Part shown: in pieces, positions 15,925 to 23,782 of the stretch | Numbering within the stretch: position 1 is the first letter of the stretch | Layout of the letters: the number at the start of each line of letters is the position of its first letter | Notes under the pieces: model-generated | Told to the model about the DNA's origin: nothing | Database searches by the model: none | The model's input: only the letters and a program-made list of their open reading frames with translations | Made by a program: the position numbers and the translations under genes | From: JAFAXD01 sp963833605 | Lineage (GTDB): Bacteria; Pseudomonadota; Alphaproteobacteria; Rhizobiales; Xanthobacteraceae | Length of the DNA stretch: 64,000 nucleotides | Direction: 5' to 3' | Assembly: GCA_963833605.1 (NCBI GenBank) | Contig: CAWHYZ010000029.1 | Coordinates: forward strand, 1-64,000

Positions 15925-16434
15925 CTACCCCGCCAGCCGTCGCCACCATGGCCGCCGCACTGACGGCGGTCTGACGACTAGCGCATGTAACGCCGTTTGC
16001 GAGGGCGGCTTGGGTTGGACGGCTTCCGGCTCGGGAACACCTTGCAGTGGGATTTCCTCCCGTTTCGGAGCGGGCAATTGCAACCGTTCAAAGTGTTCAC
16101 GCCAAATATCGCGGTCGCGCTCCAAAGAGGCGTACTTGGTCTCTAGGCTGGCGTTCACATCCTGCAGGATTGCGATGGTTGCCTGCAGAGAGGCGACGAT
16201 TAGATCGGTTGCTGGATTGGTTTCCAGTCGGTCAGTTGAATGGGTTTCCGGACCCGTGTCTGAACGGAAACGGTGACCATGGGCCTCCAAATAGCGCGCT
16301 AGTTCAGAGCCATCGATTGCATAGGAACCGTCCTCGCGAACCGTTGCCGATAGTTTCCCAGTCTTGATCGCCTTGCTGATCGTGCCCTTGGCAACGCCAC
16401 ACTGGCGCGCCGCTCCACCGAGGGTGAATTGCAT
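15925..16434 (-). CDS. helix-turn-helix protein with coiled coil, 169 aa
   Basis: The start is MQFTLGGAARQCGVAKGTIS at 16434. Residues 1-50 are a MerR-like winged HTH (GVAKGTISKAIKTGKLSA, then the YAIDGSELARYLEAHGHR wing). Residues about 75-120 form a coiled coil rich in Leu, Glu and Gln. The C-terminus is Pro-rich and ends RRPWWRRLAG. Such 'entry-exclusion / replication' HTH proteins are common on rhizobial mobile elements. It ends 5 bp before the small membrane gene, so the two are likely co-transcribed. Confidence 0.7.
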   Translation of the reverse strand: MQFTLGGAARQCGVAKGTISKAIKTGKLSATVREDGSYAIDGSELARYLEAHGHRFRSDTGPETHSTDRLETNPATDLIVASLQATIAILQDVNASLETKYASLERDRDIWREHFERLQLPAPKREEIPLQGVPEPEAVQPKPPSQTALHALVVRPPSVRRPWWRRLAG

Positions 16435-16527
16435 GGGTTTCCACTCGTCCAGCCTTGGATGGATGGAAACGTTGCCAGCATTTGATTGAAGGCGGGTTAA
16501 CTGAGAGCGCAGAACGCGCAAATGGAA

Positions 16528-16564
16528 AACCCGGCCGGTGTGCTGTGGGGGAACCGGCCGGGTT
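16528..16564. repeat. inverted repeat 1 of an array (12-bp perfect arms)
   Basis: AACCCGGCCGGT (16528-16539) and its exact complement (16553-16564) enclose a 13-nt loop. It has no T-run on either side. First of at least four strong hairpins within 550 bp of gene-free DNA. Confidence 0.8.
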
Positions 16565-16630
16565 GGACGTTGGGGAGAAGAGACCCTTGGGTGCGGGTCA
16601 CGGCAACACTGCGCGCTTATGGTTTATGAA

Positions 16631-16655
16631 CAGTTAACTGCGCGAGGCCTCGCGC
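16631..16655. repeat. two adjoining perfect palindromes
   Basis: CAGTTAACTG (16631-16640) and GCGCGAGGCCTCGCGC (16640-16655) share one base. Both are perfect and have no loop, so they look more like protein-binding sites than RNA hairpins. Confidence 0.7.
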
Positions 16656-16664
16656 AAAATAAAA

Positions 16665-16702
16665 TGCCGGTGAGTGCGCGCCCATCGCTGCACTCACCGG
16701 CA
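16665..16702. repeat. inverted repeat 2 of the array (13-bp perfect arms)
   Basis: TGCCGGTGAGTGC (16665-16677) pairs perfectly with 16690-16702 around a 12-nt loop. Confidence 0.8.
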
Positions 16703-16893
16703 CGGTTCCCCCAAACCTTAGTCCCCAGGCCAAGTTCATTTTGCGCTGCGCGCCGTTGCCGAACCGTTAATGGTCCCGGTCGGTGCCTCACAGGGTAGCA
16801 GCGCCGACCGGAGCCCCTGAGTGCTGACTGATACTCAGAGGCGTGATCACGATGCGCAGCGTGGGTTGCTGAATTAACGCTGTGCCGGGAAGG

Positions 16894-16940
16894 GTGGCCG
16901 GTGATCGCGGTGTCGAGTTTGGCGCACGATCACCGGCCAC
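16894..16940. repeat. inverted repeat 3 of the array (14-bp perfect arms)
   Basis: GTGGCCGGTGATCG (16894-16907) pairs perfectly with 16927-16940 around a 19-nt loop. Confidence 0.8.
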
Positions 16941-17024
16941 TGAAGGATACATCCATAGACGAGCGCCGTATGCCACCGACATACTTTCAGCGCGGTTAAT
17001 TGGGCAGGGCGATTGCGCGAGAGG

Positions 17025-17072
17025 TTGGCCGGCGGCCGTCGGTTAGCCGGGATGATCGCAGCCGCCGGCCAA
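17025..17072. repeat. inverted repeat 4 of the array (12-bp perfect arms, longer imperfect stem)
   Basis: TTGGCCGGCGGC (17025-17036) pairs perfectly with 17061-17072. Outer bases CGCGA / TCGCG extend the stem with a few mismatches. The loop is 24 nt. Confidence 0.8.
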
Positions 17073-17134
17073 TTGTCGCGACTGACTTCATGCGGCCTTG
17101 GTGAAGCGTGCTGCTCGCGCACTATGATTGGGTA

Positions 17135-17239
17135 CTACCCACCCTCGTCATCCCGCTGGCTGATCTTCGTCACGACGATGCGATTGCGTCGGGCGGGCCG
17201 ATTGACAGCAGACCACGCTGGCGCTGATGCTCTAACCAT
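17135..17239 (-). pseudogene. short ORFan ending in VTKISQRDD
   Basis: ATG at 17239 gives 34 aa ending RNRIVVTKISQRDDEGG. Only the tail is shared with the decayed gene at 655-818; the MALTCP N-terminus is absent. It is probably a fragment. It lies just upstream of, and divergent from, the small secreted gene at 17264. Confidence 0.35.
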
Positions 17240-17263
17240 ATGGGACTGCAAGGGAGGGCCACC

Positions 17264-17521
17264 ATGCGAAAGGGTTTGCGGCGGATCGGCGCCGGGGCCG
17301 GGGCCGGGGCGCTGATCTTGGTGTTGTCGTTGGCGGCGAGCGCGACCGCCCAGAACCGGCAGCGGTCGGGTGTTGCAATGGGGCCCGGAGGTCAACACTG
17401 CAGATCCATGCAGTTCTGCCTGGCCCGTTGCGAAGCAAAGCGTGCGGCGCATCATGGGGCAGCAAACTGCGGCAGGCATTGTTCATATCGATGTGCCGGA
17501 CTAACCAGAGGAAGCTTTTAA
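17264..17521 (+). CDS. small secreted cysteine-rich protein, 85 aa
   Basis: ATG at 17264 follows GGGAGGGCC. The signal peptide MRKGLRRIGAGAGAGALILV... ends near residue 29 (SATAQ). The mature part has six cysteines in a CRSMQFCLARC, CGRHC, YRC pattern and several His, which would suit a disulfide-stabilised or metal-binding peptide (inference). No family recognised. Confidence 0.55.
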   Translation: MRKGLRRIGAGAGAGALILVLSLAASATAQNRQRSGVAMGPGGQHCRSMQFCLARCEAKRAAHHGAANCGRHCSYRCAGLTRGSF

Positions 17522-17625
17522 ATCGCGGCTCGCGGCCAAGTACGACTCACTCAACATCATCGCGCTGATCTTGGTCACGTCGATCCGGTTCCAAAGCGCC
17601 TGGCGCGATGTTGAACAGCGCGGCC

Positions 17626-17717
17626 GCCCGCTCGTTAGTAGCATGTTGATGCCGGAGTGGGAACATAGTCGGCCCGCTCGTTAGTAGCATGTTGATGCCG
17701 GAGTGGGAACATAGTCG
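17626..17717. repeat. 46-bp perfect tandem duplication
   Basis: Unit 1 (17626-17671) begins GCCCGCTCGTTAGTAGCATG and is repeated exactly as unit 2 (17672-17717). It is non-coding and looks like recent replication slippage. Confidence 0.9.
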
Positions 17718-17733
17718 AGCGCTACCAATAAAG

Positions 17734-17770
17734 TAGAGGGAATCTTTCCCGATTTAGAGGGAATCTTTCC
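17734..17770. repeat. 16-bp direct repeat, 21-bp period
   Basis: TAGAGGGAATCTTTCC occurs at 17734-17749 and 17755-17770. It could be a pair of regulator sites or slippage; no gene start is close on either strand. Confidence 0.7.
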
Positions 17771-17919
17771 GAGAGGCGAACTTCCACGTTGACCTCACCT
17801 AGACTAAGTCTCATCAGAATAGTGGTCCGCACGTGGTGGGGGTCTTAGTCCCGCGCTTGACTAATCGGATCGACATTTGAAGTCAGGGCGTCAGACTTCC
17901 GCAGACTAAGAGGCCCTAC

Positions 17920-18342
17920 CTACATCGCGGAAGTTGGCTTCGATGTAGTCCAGCACGATGCGGCTTGGTTCTGGTCAGGTGCAATGACCAGGACAATGCC
18001 ACGCTCACCAGGGACTAACGATGGATGCTCGCGCAAGGCGGCGATGTAGGTGGCCAGGACTGCGATGGCGCGTGACTTGCCACCTCGGCGGCCAATGACT
18101 GCAATGAACTCCTCGACTGCGCGGTCGGGCTCGTGCTCGCGGCCGGTGAGTTGGCGGAACAGCGTGCGCTCGTCCTCAGTCAAGGATTCACCGCAGGCTG
18201 CAAGCAGCAACGTGCGCCAAGCGAACCACGAGTCACCGTCAAGGACTGTGCTGAGTAGATTGGGATCAGTCAGGGCCTGCCGCAGACTGATAATGCGCCA
18301 CGCCGCTGCGGGTCTCAGTCCAAGGCGGCGGCGCTCGCTCAT
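17920..18342 (-). pseudogene. terminase large subunit, N-terminal fragment
   Basis: The start MSERRRLGLRPAAAWRIISL overlaps the upstream stop (ATGA). It contains GDSWFAWRTLLLAACGE, the ATPase entry FIAVIGRRGGKSRAIAVLAT and LVIAPDQNQA. A frameshift then diverts it; in the other frame RIVLDYIEANFRDVG continues briefly before the sequence is lost at about 17920. About 135 of an expected 500-plus residues remain, so it is not functional. Confidence 0.8.
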
Positions 18343-18545
18343 GCCACGCCCCGGAAGTCAACGGTGGTGTGGTCGAGCGCGCTGTTGACTACGGCAGCAA
18401 CAGCGGCGTCGTTGGGACGGCCAAACAAGTGGGACTTGAGGTAGTGAAAGAACGCGTCGCGCTGTCTTGGACTGAGCGAAGCGGCGGTGCCGTCGATCAG
18501 TGACCGCTGCCGGACAGTCAATGCGAGAGTTGGGCGCAGGATCAT
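18339..18545 (-). CDS. small protein between terminase subunits, 68 aa
   Basis: ATG at 18545 overlaps the TGA of the (broken) small terminase, and its own TGA overlaps the ATG of the terminase fragment: two translational couplings in a row. It contains RQRSLIDGTAASLSPRQRDA, FFHYLKSHLFGRPNDAAVAA and ends VDFRGVA. It recurs in terminase operons of rhizobial prophage-like elements as I remember them. Function unknown. Confidence 0.6.
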   Translation of the reverse strand: MILRPTLALTVRQRSLIDGTAASLSPRQRDAFFHYLKSHLFGRPNDAAVAAVVNSALDHTTVDFRGVA

Positions 18546-18796
18546 TCGGCTGCGGTCCTGCTGGCGAGATATTGGTCAAGCGTCGGCGTGACGGTCTTGC
18601 TGCGCCGCTGGAGTCAGACGGCTTCCAGTAGTCTGCGAAGGTTGCCCGCTGTGCGCTGATACAGGTCCAAGTCCTCAACGTCGGCTTGACCAGCGAGGGC
18701 GAACTTCTGCTCCAGCCGTTCCAGTTCGACAGTCAGCACCGAAGCACGGCGCACGATTGAGCGCTCGGCAGTCGAGGTATTGAACTCGCCACCTAA

Positions 18797-19738
18797 GAGC
18801 CGATCCGGGAAGTTCTTGAATCTGATAAGTCGGATGTGATTCATTGGCGGGCGCTTGATTCTCGATGGAGCGCCGCATGTGGAAGCCCGAACACCGCCAA
18901 GCTGCGAACCGCAGCGGCCTTCGTTACCCGAGCGATTTGACTGATGCCGAATGGGCGCTTGTGGAGCCCATGATTCCGCCTGCCCGACATGGCGGGCGCA
19001 AACGCTCCGTGAGCGTGCGCGAGGTGTTGAACGGGATCTTCTACATCCTATGGACCGGCTGCCAATGGAAGGCTCTGCCAAAAGACCTGCCGCCGAAGAG
19101 CACGGTGCACGACTATCTGGAACTGTGGAACTGGGACGGCACGTTAGAACGCATCCACCATGCACTCTACGTCGCGGTACGCGAACAGGCCGGACGTGAA
19201 GCAAGTCCGACAGTAGCGATTATCAACTCGCAAACCGCGAAGGGCGCTCAAAAAGGGGGGCTTGGCTCGATCCTTCAGGCTACGACGCGGGCAAGAAGGT
19301 CAAGGGTCGCAAGCGGCACATCCTGGTCGACACGCTGGGCCTTTTGTTGAATGTTATCGTTCATCCCGCCGATGTTCAGGACCGTGATGGCGCCTTCCTG
19401 CTGTTGCGCCGGGCAAGACGACTGTTCCCGTTTATCAAACGCATCTTTGCTGATGGTGGCTATGCCGGAGAGAAGATGGCGCTCGTTGTCTGGCGAACAG
19501 GAGCATGGAAGCTGGAGATCGTGAAGCGAGCCGATGTCTCTGGCTTCGAGGTCTTGCGCAAAAGGTGGATTGTCGAAAGGACGTTCGCCTGGATCAGTCG
19601 CAATCGCCGCCTGGCTCGCGACTTCGAGCGCTACGCTATGACCGTCGCCGCCTTCGTCCGCCTCGCCATGATCCGCATCATGCTCAGGCGCCTCGCTGCA
19701 AACGCCTCTTCATAAATCCAAACTTCCCGGATGGGCTC
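18797..19738 (+). mobile_element. IS5-family insertion sequence, 942 bp
   Basis: The ends share GAGCCNATCCGGGAAGTT as inverted repeats (left at 18797, right at 19738). A 3-bp TAA target duplication flanks it (18794-18796 and 19739-19741). It is inserted in a small terminase gene and carries one transposase read in two frames. Confidence 0.9.
18865..19715 (+). CDS. IS5-family transposase in two overlapping frames
   Basis: The first frame (18865-19350) gives DLTDAEWALVEPMIPPARHG, LNGIFYILWTGCQWKALPKD and AIINSQTAKGAQKGG. The second (to 19715) gives GYDAGKKVKGRKRHILVDTL, IFADGGYAGEKM with a catalytic Asp, and KRWIVERTFAWISRNRRLAR with the catalytic Glu. The switch is at AAAAAGGGGGG near 19247-19257. 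Relatives read this region in one frame as KGGSRLDPxGYDAG, so a single-base deletion is likely, though a slippery run also fits programmed frameshifting. Confidence 0.85.
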
Positions 19739-19912
19739 TAAGTCAGACACGTGGTCGGCGATCAGCTCTTTGCAGCGGCGAACCCAAGTCGAGCGTCCGT
19801 CAACGTCAGCCAAAAGCGCCGATCCGTTGCCGACGCGACTGCGTTGCGGCGACTTGCGGCGTGTAAGGCGGCGGCGACCTGTGATCGAGTTTGCGTCTGT
19901 GTACAGCGTCAT

Positions 19913-20255
19913 TTGCGTATCCGAGAATCACACCATGTTGCGGACATGGTGCGGACACCATACAGCATCAAGTGCCAAAAAAGCAATGGCAGCGGTATAT
20001 ATGAGGGAGTGACCTTCAGATTACGAATCTGAGAACGGCCAAAAGGCAATGATTTCAGCGCGTAAAGCACCGCTGGCAAGGTGCCGAAACTGGTTGGTTT
20101 TTTTAACGGCTGGTGGGTGAGGGTGGTGGGGGTGCAGGCCGCTGTGAAAGAAAGCCATGGACCGCGTCCAGGGCTGGCAATGCACCGATACCGTGGGCTC
20201 CAAACAGGTGGTGGGGGAGTCCAGACCCCCGGAATCCAGACCCCCCTGGGGCTGT
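19913..20255. other. 340-bp gap upstream of the small terminase gene
   Basis: Contains a perfect hairpin CACCATGT-TGCGG-ACATGGTG (19931-19951) just upstream of the minus-strand start at 19912, a possible operator, and a C/G-tract repeat (GAGTCCAGACCCCC, GAATCCAGACCCCC near 20217-20245). No gene is supported. Confidence 0.45.
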
Positions 20256-21450
20256 TCACTTGGATAGGCTGCTCTTAGCGCCCTTTAGAGCCCTGCTGGT
20301 GCGTTTTGCGTCTCGCGGCGCTTCATCCCCATGCGTGTCCCAACGCTCGTTATGCCGATAGCGCGAAAAGAGATCAGCGTAGCGCGGGGCTGGGCAAAAA
20401 CTCTCAACCAGATCGTAAAACTCGACCGGCTTCTGCGAGTGTCCGCGCGCTGGTGCGAATAGCGCCGTTGTCTGGTTGGTAAGCGTGATCGTGGGATTGC
20501 CACGCACGGCCATGATGCATTGTTCGGTCTGATTTCGCAGGGAATGGCCGATACCCATGCGATCCTTCACCCACGTCAACAACGACACAGGCCTGAAATG
20601 CCAAGCCTTGACCACGATCAAGGCGTCGCCGGAGAGTAGGTCGGTGTTTGTTGTCCAAAGCCACAGAATCGAATCTTCATGCGCGATAGACGCTACCGAC
20701 ATTGCGCATATCTGCTCGATCGGCATCTAGGAAACGGCGGAAGTCTCCTGCACGACGGGTCGTTTTCCCGAACGCGGGTTTGCCACGGCGGGTCTGCGAC
20801 GATCACGCGGTAGGGGCCTTGCCGAGGCAGTGGTGGCGGTTCTTTCCAAATCTCGGCTGCCTGTTTGATCACTTTAAGCCGCTTAAAGATGCCGTTGACG
20901 CGCCCCGTGCGATCCATGTCGGCCAAAAAGCTTGCCGAACCGTTCCGGCTCAGCTTCGGCGGCGTCAACGACGGCTTCGGCCTTTTCGAGCGTGCGCCGC
21001 GCCATGCCGGTCGCCTTGGCAGCCTTATCGGCAGCGCGGCCATTCGAACTTGTGGGCAACTTGCCCGGATGTTTGTCGGTACGGGTGCCTTGCCGTTCCT
21101 TCGCGGCTTTGCGCTCTAGCGGTTCCAGGGCGCGCTTGAACGACGGCCTCAGAGACTGTGAAGTCCTTGCGATGGGCATTCTCGGCAAACTCGCCGCGCA
21201 CCACGGCATCAAGATCGACCACGGTCACGGGAATCGTTTTCCAGCCCAATCGTTTTGCTGCATGTAAGCGTCGCTCGCCCGCAATGAGCTTGCGGTCGGG
21301 CGTGACTACGGGCGGATGCAGGAGTCCGATCTCGTCCATGCTGGCGGCCAGTCCGGCTATGTCGCCCAGGTCCTTGCGGTGCCGTCTGCCGACTTTGATA
21401 GCGGCGATCGTCATGGTGCTGCGTGACTTGTTGGCGCGGACAGCGGTCAT
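20256..21450 (-). pseudogene. ParB-like / MT-A70 adenine methyltransferase fusion, at least three frameshifts
   Basis: Fragments in order: a ParB-type nuclease domain (VGRRHRKDLGDIAGLAASMD, LIAGERRLHAAKRLGWKTIP, VRGEFAENAHRKDFT); a linker (ATGMARRTLEKAEAVVDAAE, MDRTGRVNGIFKRLK); the methyltransferase motif GPYRVIVADPPW near 20780; and the body SILWLWTTNTDLLSGDALIV, LLTWVKDRMGIGHSLRNQTE, ending HGDEAPRD. Each piece lies in a different frame. Intact relatives in Bradyrhizobium are single proteins that methylate adenine (DPPW). This copy is dead unless the sequence has errors. Confidence 0.85.
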
Positions 21451-21476
21451 TGTTCTTGACTCCTAGCGCCGCCTCG

Positions 21477-22729
21477 TCACGCTTTCCATGAGTCCAGCAC
21501 CTCATCATCGTGACTAATCCTTTCATCGGGATCACCGTCGTAGTAGTCCAAGCTCAGTAGTTCATCCATCTTCTTGGTGTCGCCATTTCTGAACGCGGCG
21601 CGGAACTCCATCTCAGCAATGCTACGTAGCGCATCACTGGGTCTGTACCCTGCTGCTGTAGCTGCTGTAGCTGTATGATAGACACCCCTACCGTTCCGTA
21701 TTTGCAATGCTTTCTGACACCTCCCTATATCCACAACATGGCTTTTACCCCTCCTAAGCCTTTGAGCTTTCAAGATTCTGCTGTTTTCTCTATCCACGTA
21801 TTTCTCATGACTAATCCTGCTTGGATTCTTCATAGTCCTGATCGGTTCCGACAGTATCCGTTTAGGCAATAGTCTTCGTGGGATTTTTATCTCTTGCAGA
21901 CAGTCCATGACGTTGAACTTGTCATGATACAAGTCCATAACGATCTGAACCTAACTCTCCCGTTGACTCTGAAGATCGCATACCCGGCCCGACTGTCGTA
22001 GTCATACGTCACACCATTGGTCCTGCTGATCCACTGTCGTCTTCTGCCCTTCCCCAGCACACGTTCGTGGTACACCCTGCCTAGCTTCTTTGTATCGACT
22101 TCGTAACACCGCAGTCTCTTCTTCCAAAAACCGTAGTGACTGAAGTTGAGCAAGTCCTGGACTGATCTGATCCCGGCCCGTTGCAACGCTTCTACCCCAT
22201 TTATTCTCCAGTCCAGGTGCACGCAAAACCGCTCACCGCTGATCCGGCTGCGCCTATCGGCATACATGGCCAGCACATTAGGTGCGCCTTGTGGTCCGCT
22301 GTAGCGGACTCTGCCCTTCACCCAGCGGATTTGCTGGTCGCCGCGCTGACCCGGCATGACATGACAACGGCACAGCCACCCAAATGCCGCGTCGCGCTCG
22401 TCCATGTAGCGCAGCACCCAGTCCAGACTAACCTCAACCCCATTCAGCAGAACGCCGTCCAACCTGCTCATCCATTGCAACTCATCTCGTGTTGGTTGTC
22501 GCAACTGCCATCGCTGTACATAGTCCCCATGATAGCGCATGGCTCCATCATGCTTGTGGGCACGGTGTGTCCTCCTGGCCTTTTGTAGCCATTCTGGCTG
22601 CTGCGAACGCGGCAATTTCTCTTTCAGCCAGATCTGTACCTTGTCGAAGTAAGCGTCAACGCGACTTGGGGCGATTTCCTGCGCGAGTTTGCGTGCCCGC
22701 TCACGATCTGTTAGATAGCTCCTGCTCAT
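21477..22729 (-). pseudogene. uncharacterised mobile-element protein, one frameshift, low GC
   Basis: Frame 1 from ATG 22729 (MSRSYLTDRERARKLAQEIA) runs 265 residues. It includes LRQPTRDELQWMSRLDGVLL, APNVLAMYADRRSRISGERF and a WRINGVEALQRAGIRSVQDL block. Near 21960 the frame shifts and continues VQIVMDLYHDKFNVMDCLQE to LDSWKA at 21477. The joined length is about 415 aa. The gene is visibly less GC-rich than its neighbours, most at the 3' end. Similar proteins occur on rhizobial integrated elements with no assigned role; a replication-related role is only a guess. Confidence 0.6.
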
Positions 22730-22888
22730 GCGGCCTCCGATGCCTTGTGGGTGAAGATGGTTTCCAGGCCATCACTTCGAAGTCTTCGCCCTCGCCGATC
22801 CACAGCGGCGGGGGCGATTTTCATTCAATCTAGATTTCGGTTGCTCGCGGTATTCCTTCTGCCAGTTTCGTGCAAGTCCCTAGCCGGA

Positions 22889-23740
22889 TCACACTGGCCG
22901 GGGCCTTCTCATTTGTTCGAGTAGTTTTTGTTTCGCTGCGCCAGGCTTTGCCTCCAGCGCCTTGATCCCACCCACCGCATAGGCCGCGACCGCACGCAGC
23001 AGTTCTGCCAACTGATGCGGAGCGCCATTATCGAACCGGCAATAAGCTCCGTGGGTCAGTCGAGCGATCTCACGGTATGCCCGTTCGACTTTGGGATCGG
23101 TGCCCTCTTGGAGCATGATCACTGGAACGCCAAGAGCCCCGAGTTCACCCGCGGTGACGGCAAGCTCATCAAGTGTTTCCTCCAGGCAGTCTCCAACAAA
23201 CACCATGGCCTGAACCTTGTTCTTCCCCGTTTCGCGCCTGGCATGGGTCAGGACCTTGCCGATCTGGGTCGGTCCCGTTGAGCAGGTGATCTGCTGCATC
23301 AGACCAGCCAAGCGATCACCACTCGAAATCCAGGCCGATGCGTGACACTCACTGAGCCCACGGAAGTACACGAGTTGCATATTCAGCCCGGACACTTCGC
23401 CGAACATTTCGGCCTGTATCTCACAGGCGGCATTCCAAGTCGGTTCCCGGGACGCGGTCGCATCCAGCGCAAAGATCAGACGACCGCGCTGCTGTGCCTC
23501 GGCTGCTTGCAGAGATCGCGACCGCTCCGCGAAGGCGTCAAGCTCAGACCCGACATCCTGCTTCGGCTTCTTGGTCGTCAGGTCGGCCAGTTTGTGCTTT
23601 GTTAAATCCACGGTTACTCCTCCTATTGTAGCCTTCGGACGGTTGGACGGTTTGGACGGTTCTTTGGTAATGGGTGTGGCTTTGAGCCTCCCAAGAGCCC
23701 AGGTTCGAACCGAGGCCTTGTTGGCGGTTGTCTTCCTCAT
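22889..23740 (-). CDS. von Willebrand factor A domain protein, 283 aa
   Basis: A basic N-terminus (1-65) precedes a vWA domain: RLIFALDATASREPTWNAAC near residue 90 gives the DxTxS-type metal site, followed by QLVYFRGLSECHASAW, GPTQIGKVLTHA, AMVFVGDCLEE and GALGVPVIMLQEG. The C-terminus (GAYCRFDNGAPHQLAELLRA) is typical of a rhizobial subfamily. vWA domains bind metal and partner proteins; no signal peptide or membrane helix is seen, so it acts in the cytoplasm. It lies directly downstream of the DUF927 gene in the same operon. Role unknown. Confidence 0.85.
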   Translation of the reverse strand: MRKTTANKASVRTWALGRLKATPITKEPSKPSNRPKATIGGVTVDLTKHKLADLTTKKPKQDVGSELDAFAERSRSLQAAEAQQRGRLIFALDATASREPTWNAACEIQAEMFGEVSGLNMQLVYFRGLSECHASAWISSGDRLAGLMQQITCSTGPTQIGKVLTHARRETGKNKVQAMVFVGDCLEETLDELAVTAGELGALGVPVIMLQEGTDPKVERAYREIARLTHGAYCRFDNGAPHQLAELLRAVAAYAVGGIKALEAKPGAAKQKLLEQMRRPRPV

Positions 23741-23782
23741 CCGCTTGCAGAAACACTGTCCAAACCGTCCAACCGTCCATTT

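Larger units (their letters stand above)
17522..17919. other. 400-bp gap with tandem repeats and a gene relic
   Basis: The minus strand near 17540-17610 carries NRIDVTKIS, a scrap of the small ORFan family seen at 655-818 and 17135-17239. The rest holds a 46-bp tandem duplication and a 16-bp direct repeat (listed separately), and three scattered copies of GACTAAG / CTTAGTC at about 17802, 17843 and 17904. No gene is supported. Confidence 0.5.
18542..19912 (-). pseudogene. small terminase-like gene split by an IS5 element and a stop codon
   Basis: The 5' part, MTLYTDANSITGRRRL... to KELIADHVSDL, lies at 19912-19739. The 3' part, GGEFNTSTAERSIVRR... to AGNLRRLLEAV, lies at 18796-18614. Deleting 18797-19738 plus one TAA target copy joins them in frame (SDL-GGEF). 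A TGA at 18614-18616 then interrupts; beyond it LQRRSKTVTPTLDQYLAS continues to a TGA at 18542-18544 that overlaps the next ATG, where relatives read GLQRR, so GGA to TGA is likely. Collinear with 13380-13768. Confidence 0.75.

Noticed and set aside
17626..17770. Possible CRISPR-like repeats
   Set aside because: Only two adjoining copies with no spacer between them; a tandem duplication, not an array. No cas genes in the window.
22742..22840. 32-codon minus-strand ORF just before the low-GC gene, overlapping its ATG
   Set aside because: No ribosome binding site, and a second frame in the same stretch (PPLWIGEGEDFEVMAWK) looks equally protein-like, so neither can be chosen.
23690..23730. tRNA-like TTCGAACC sequence near 23704
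   Set aside because: GGTTCGAACC looks like a T-loop, but no acceptor stem, D-loop or anticodon arm fits around it, and it lies inside the vWA gene.
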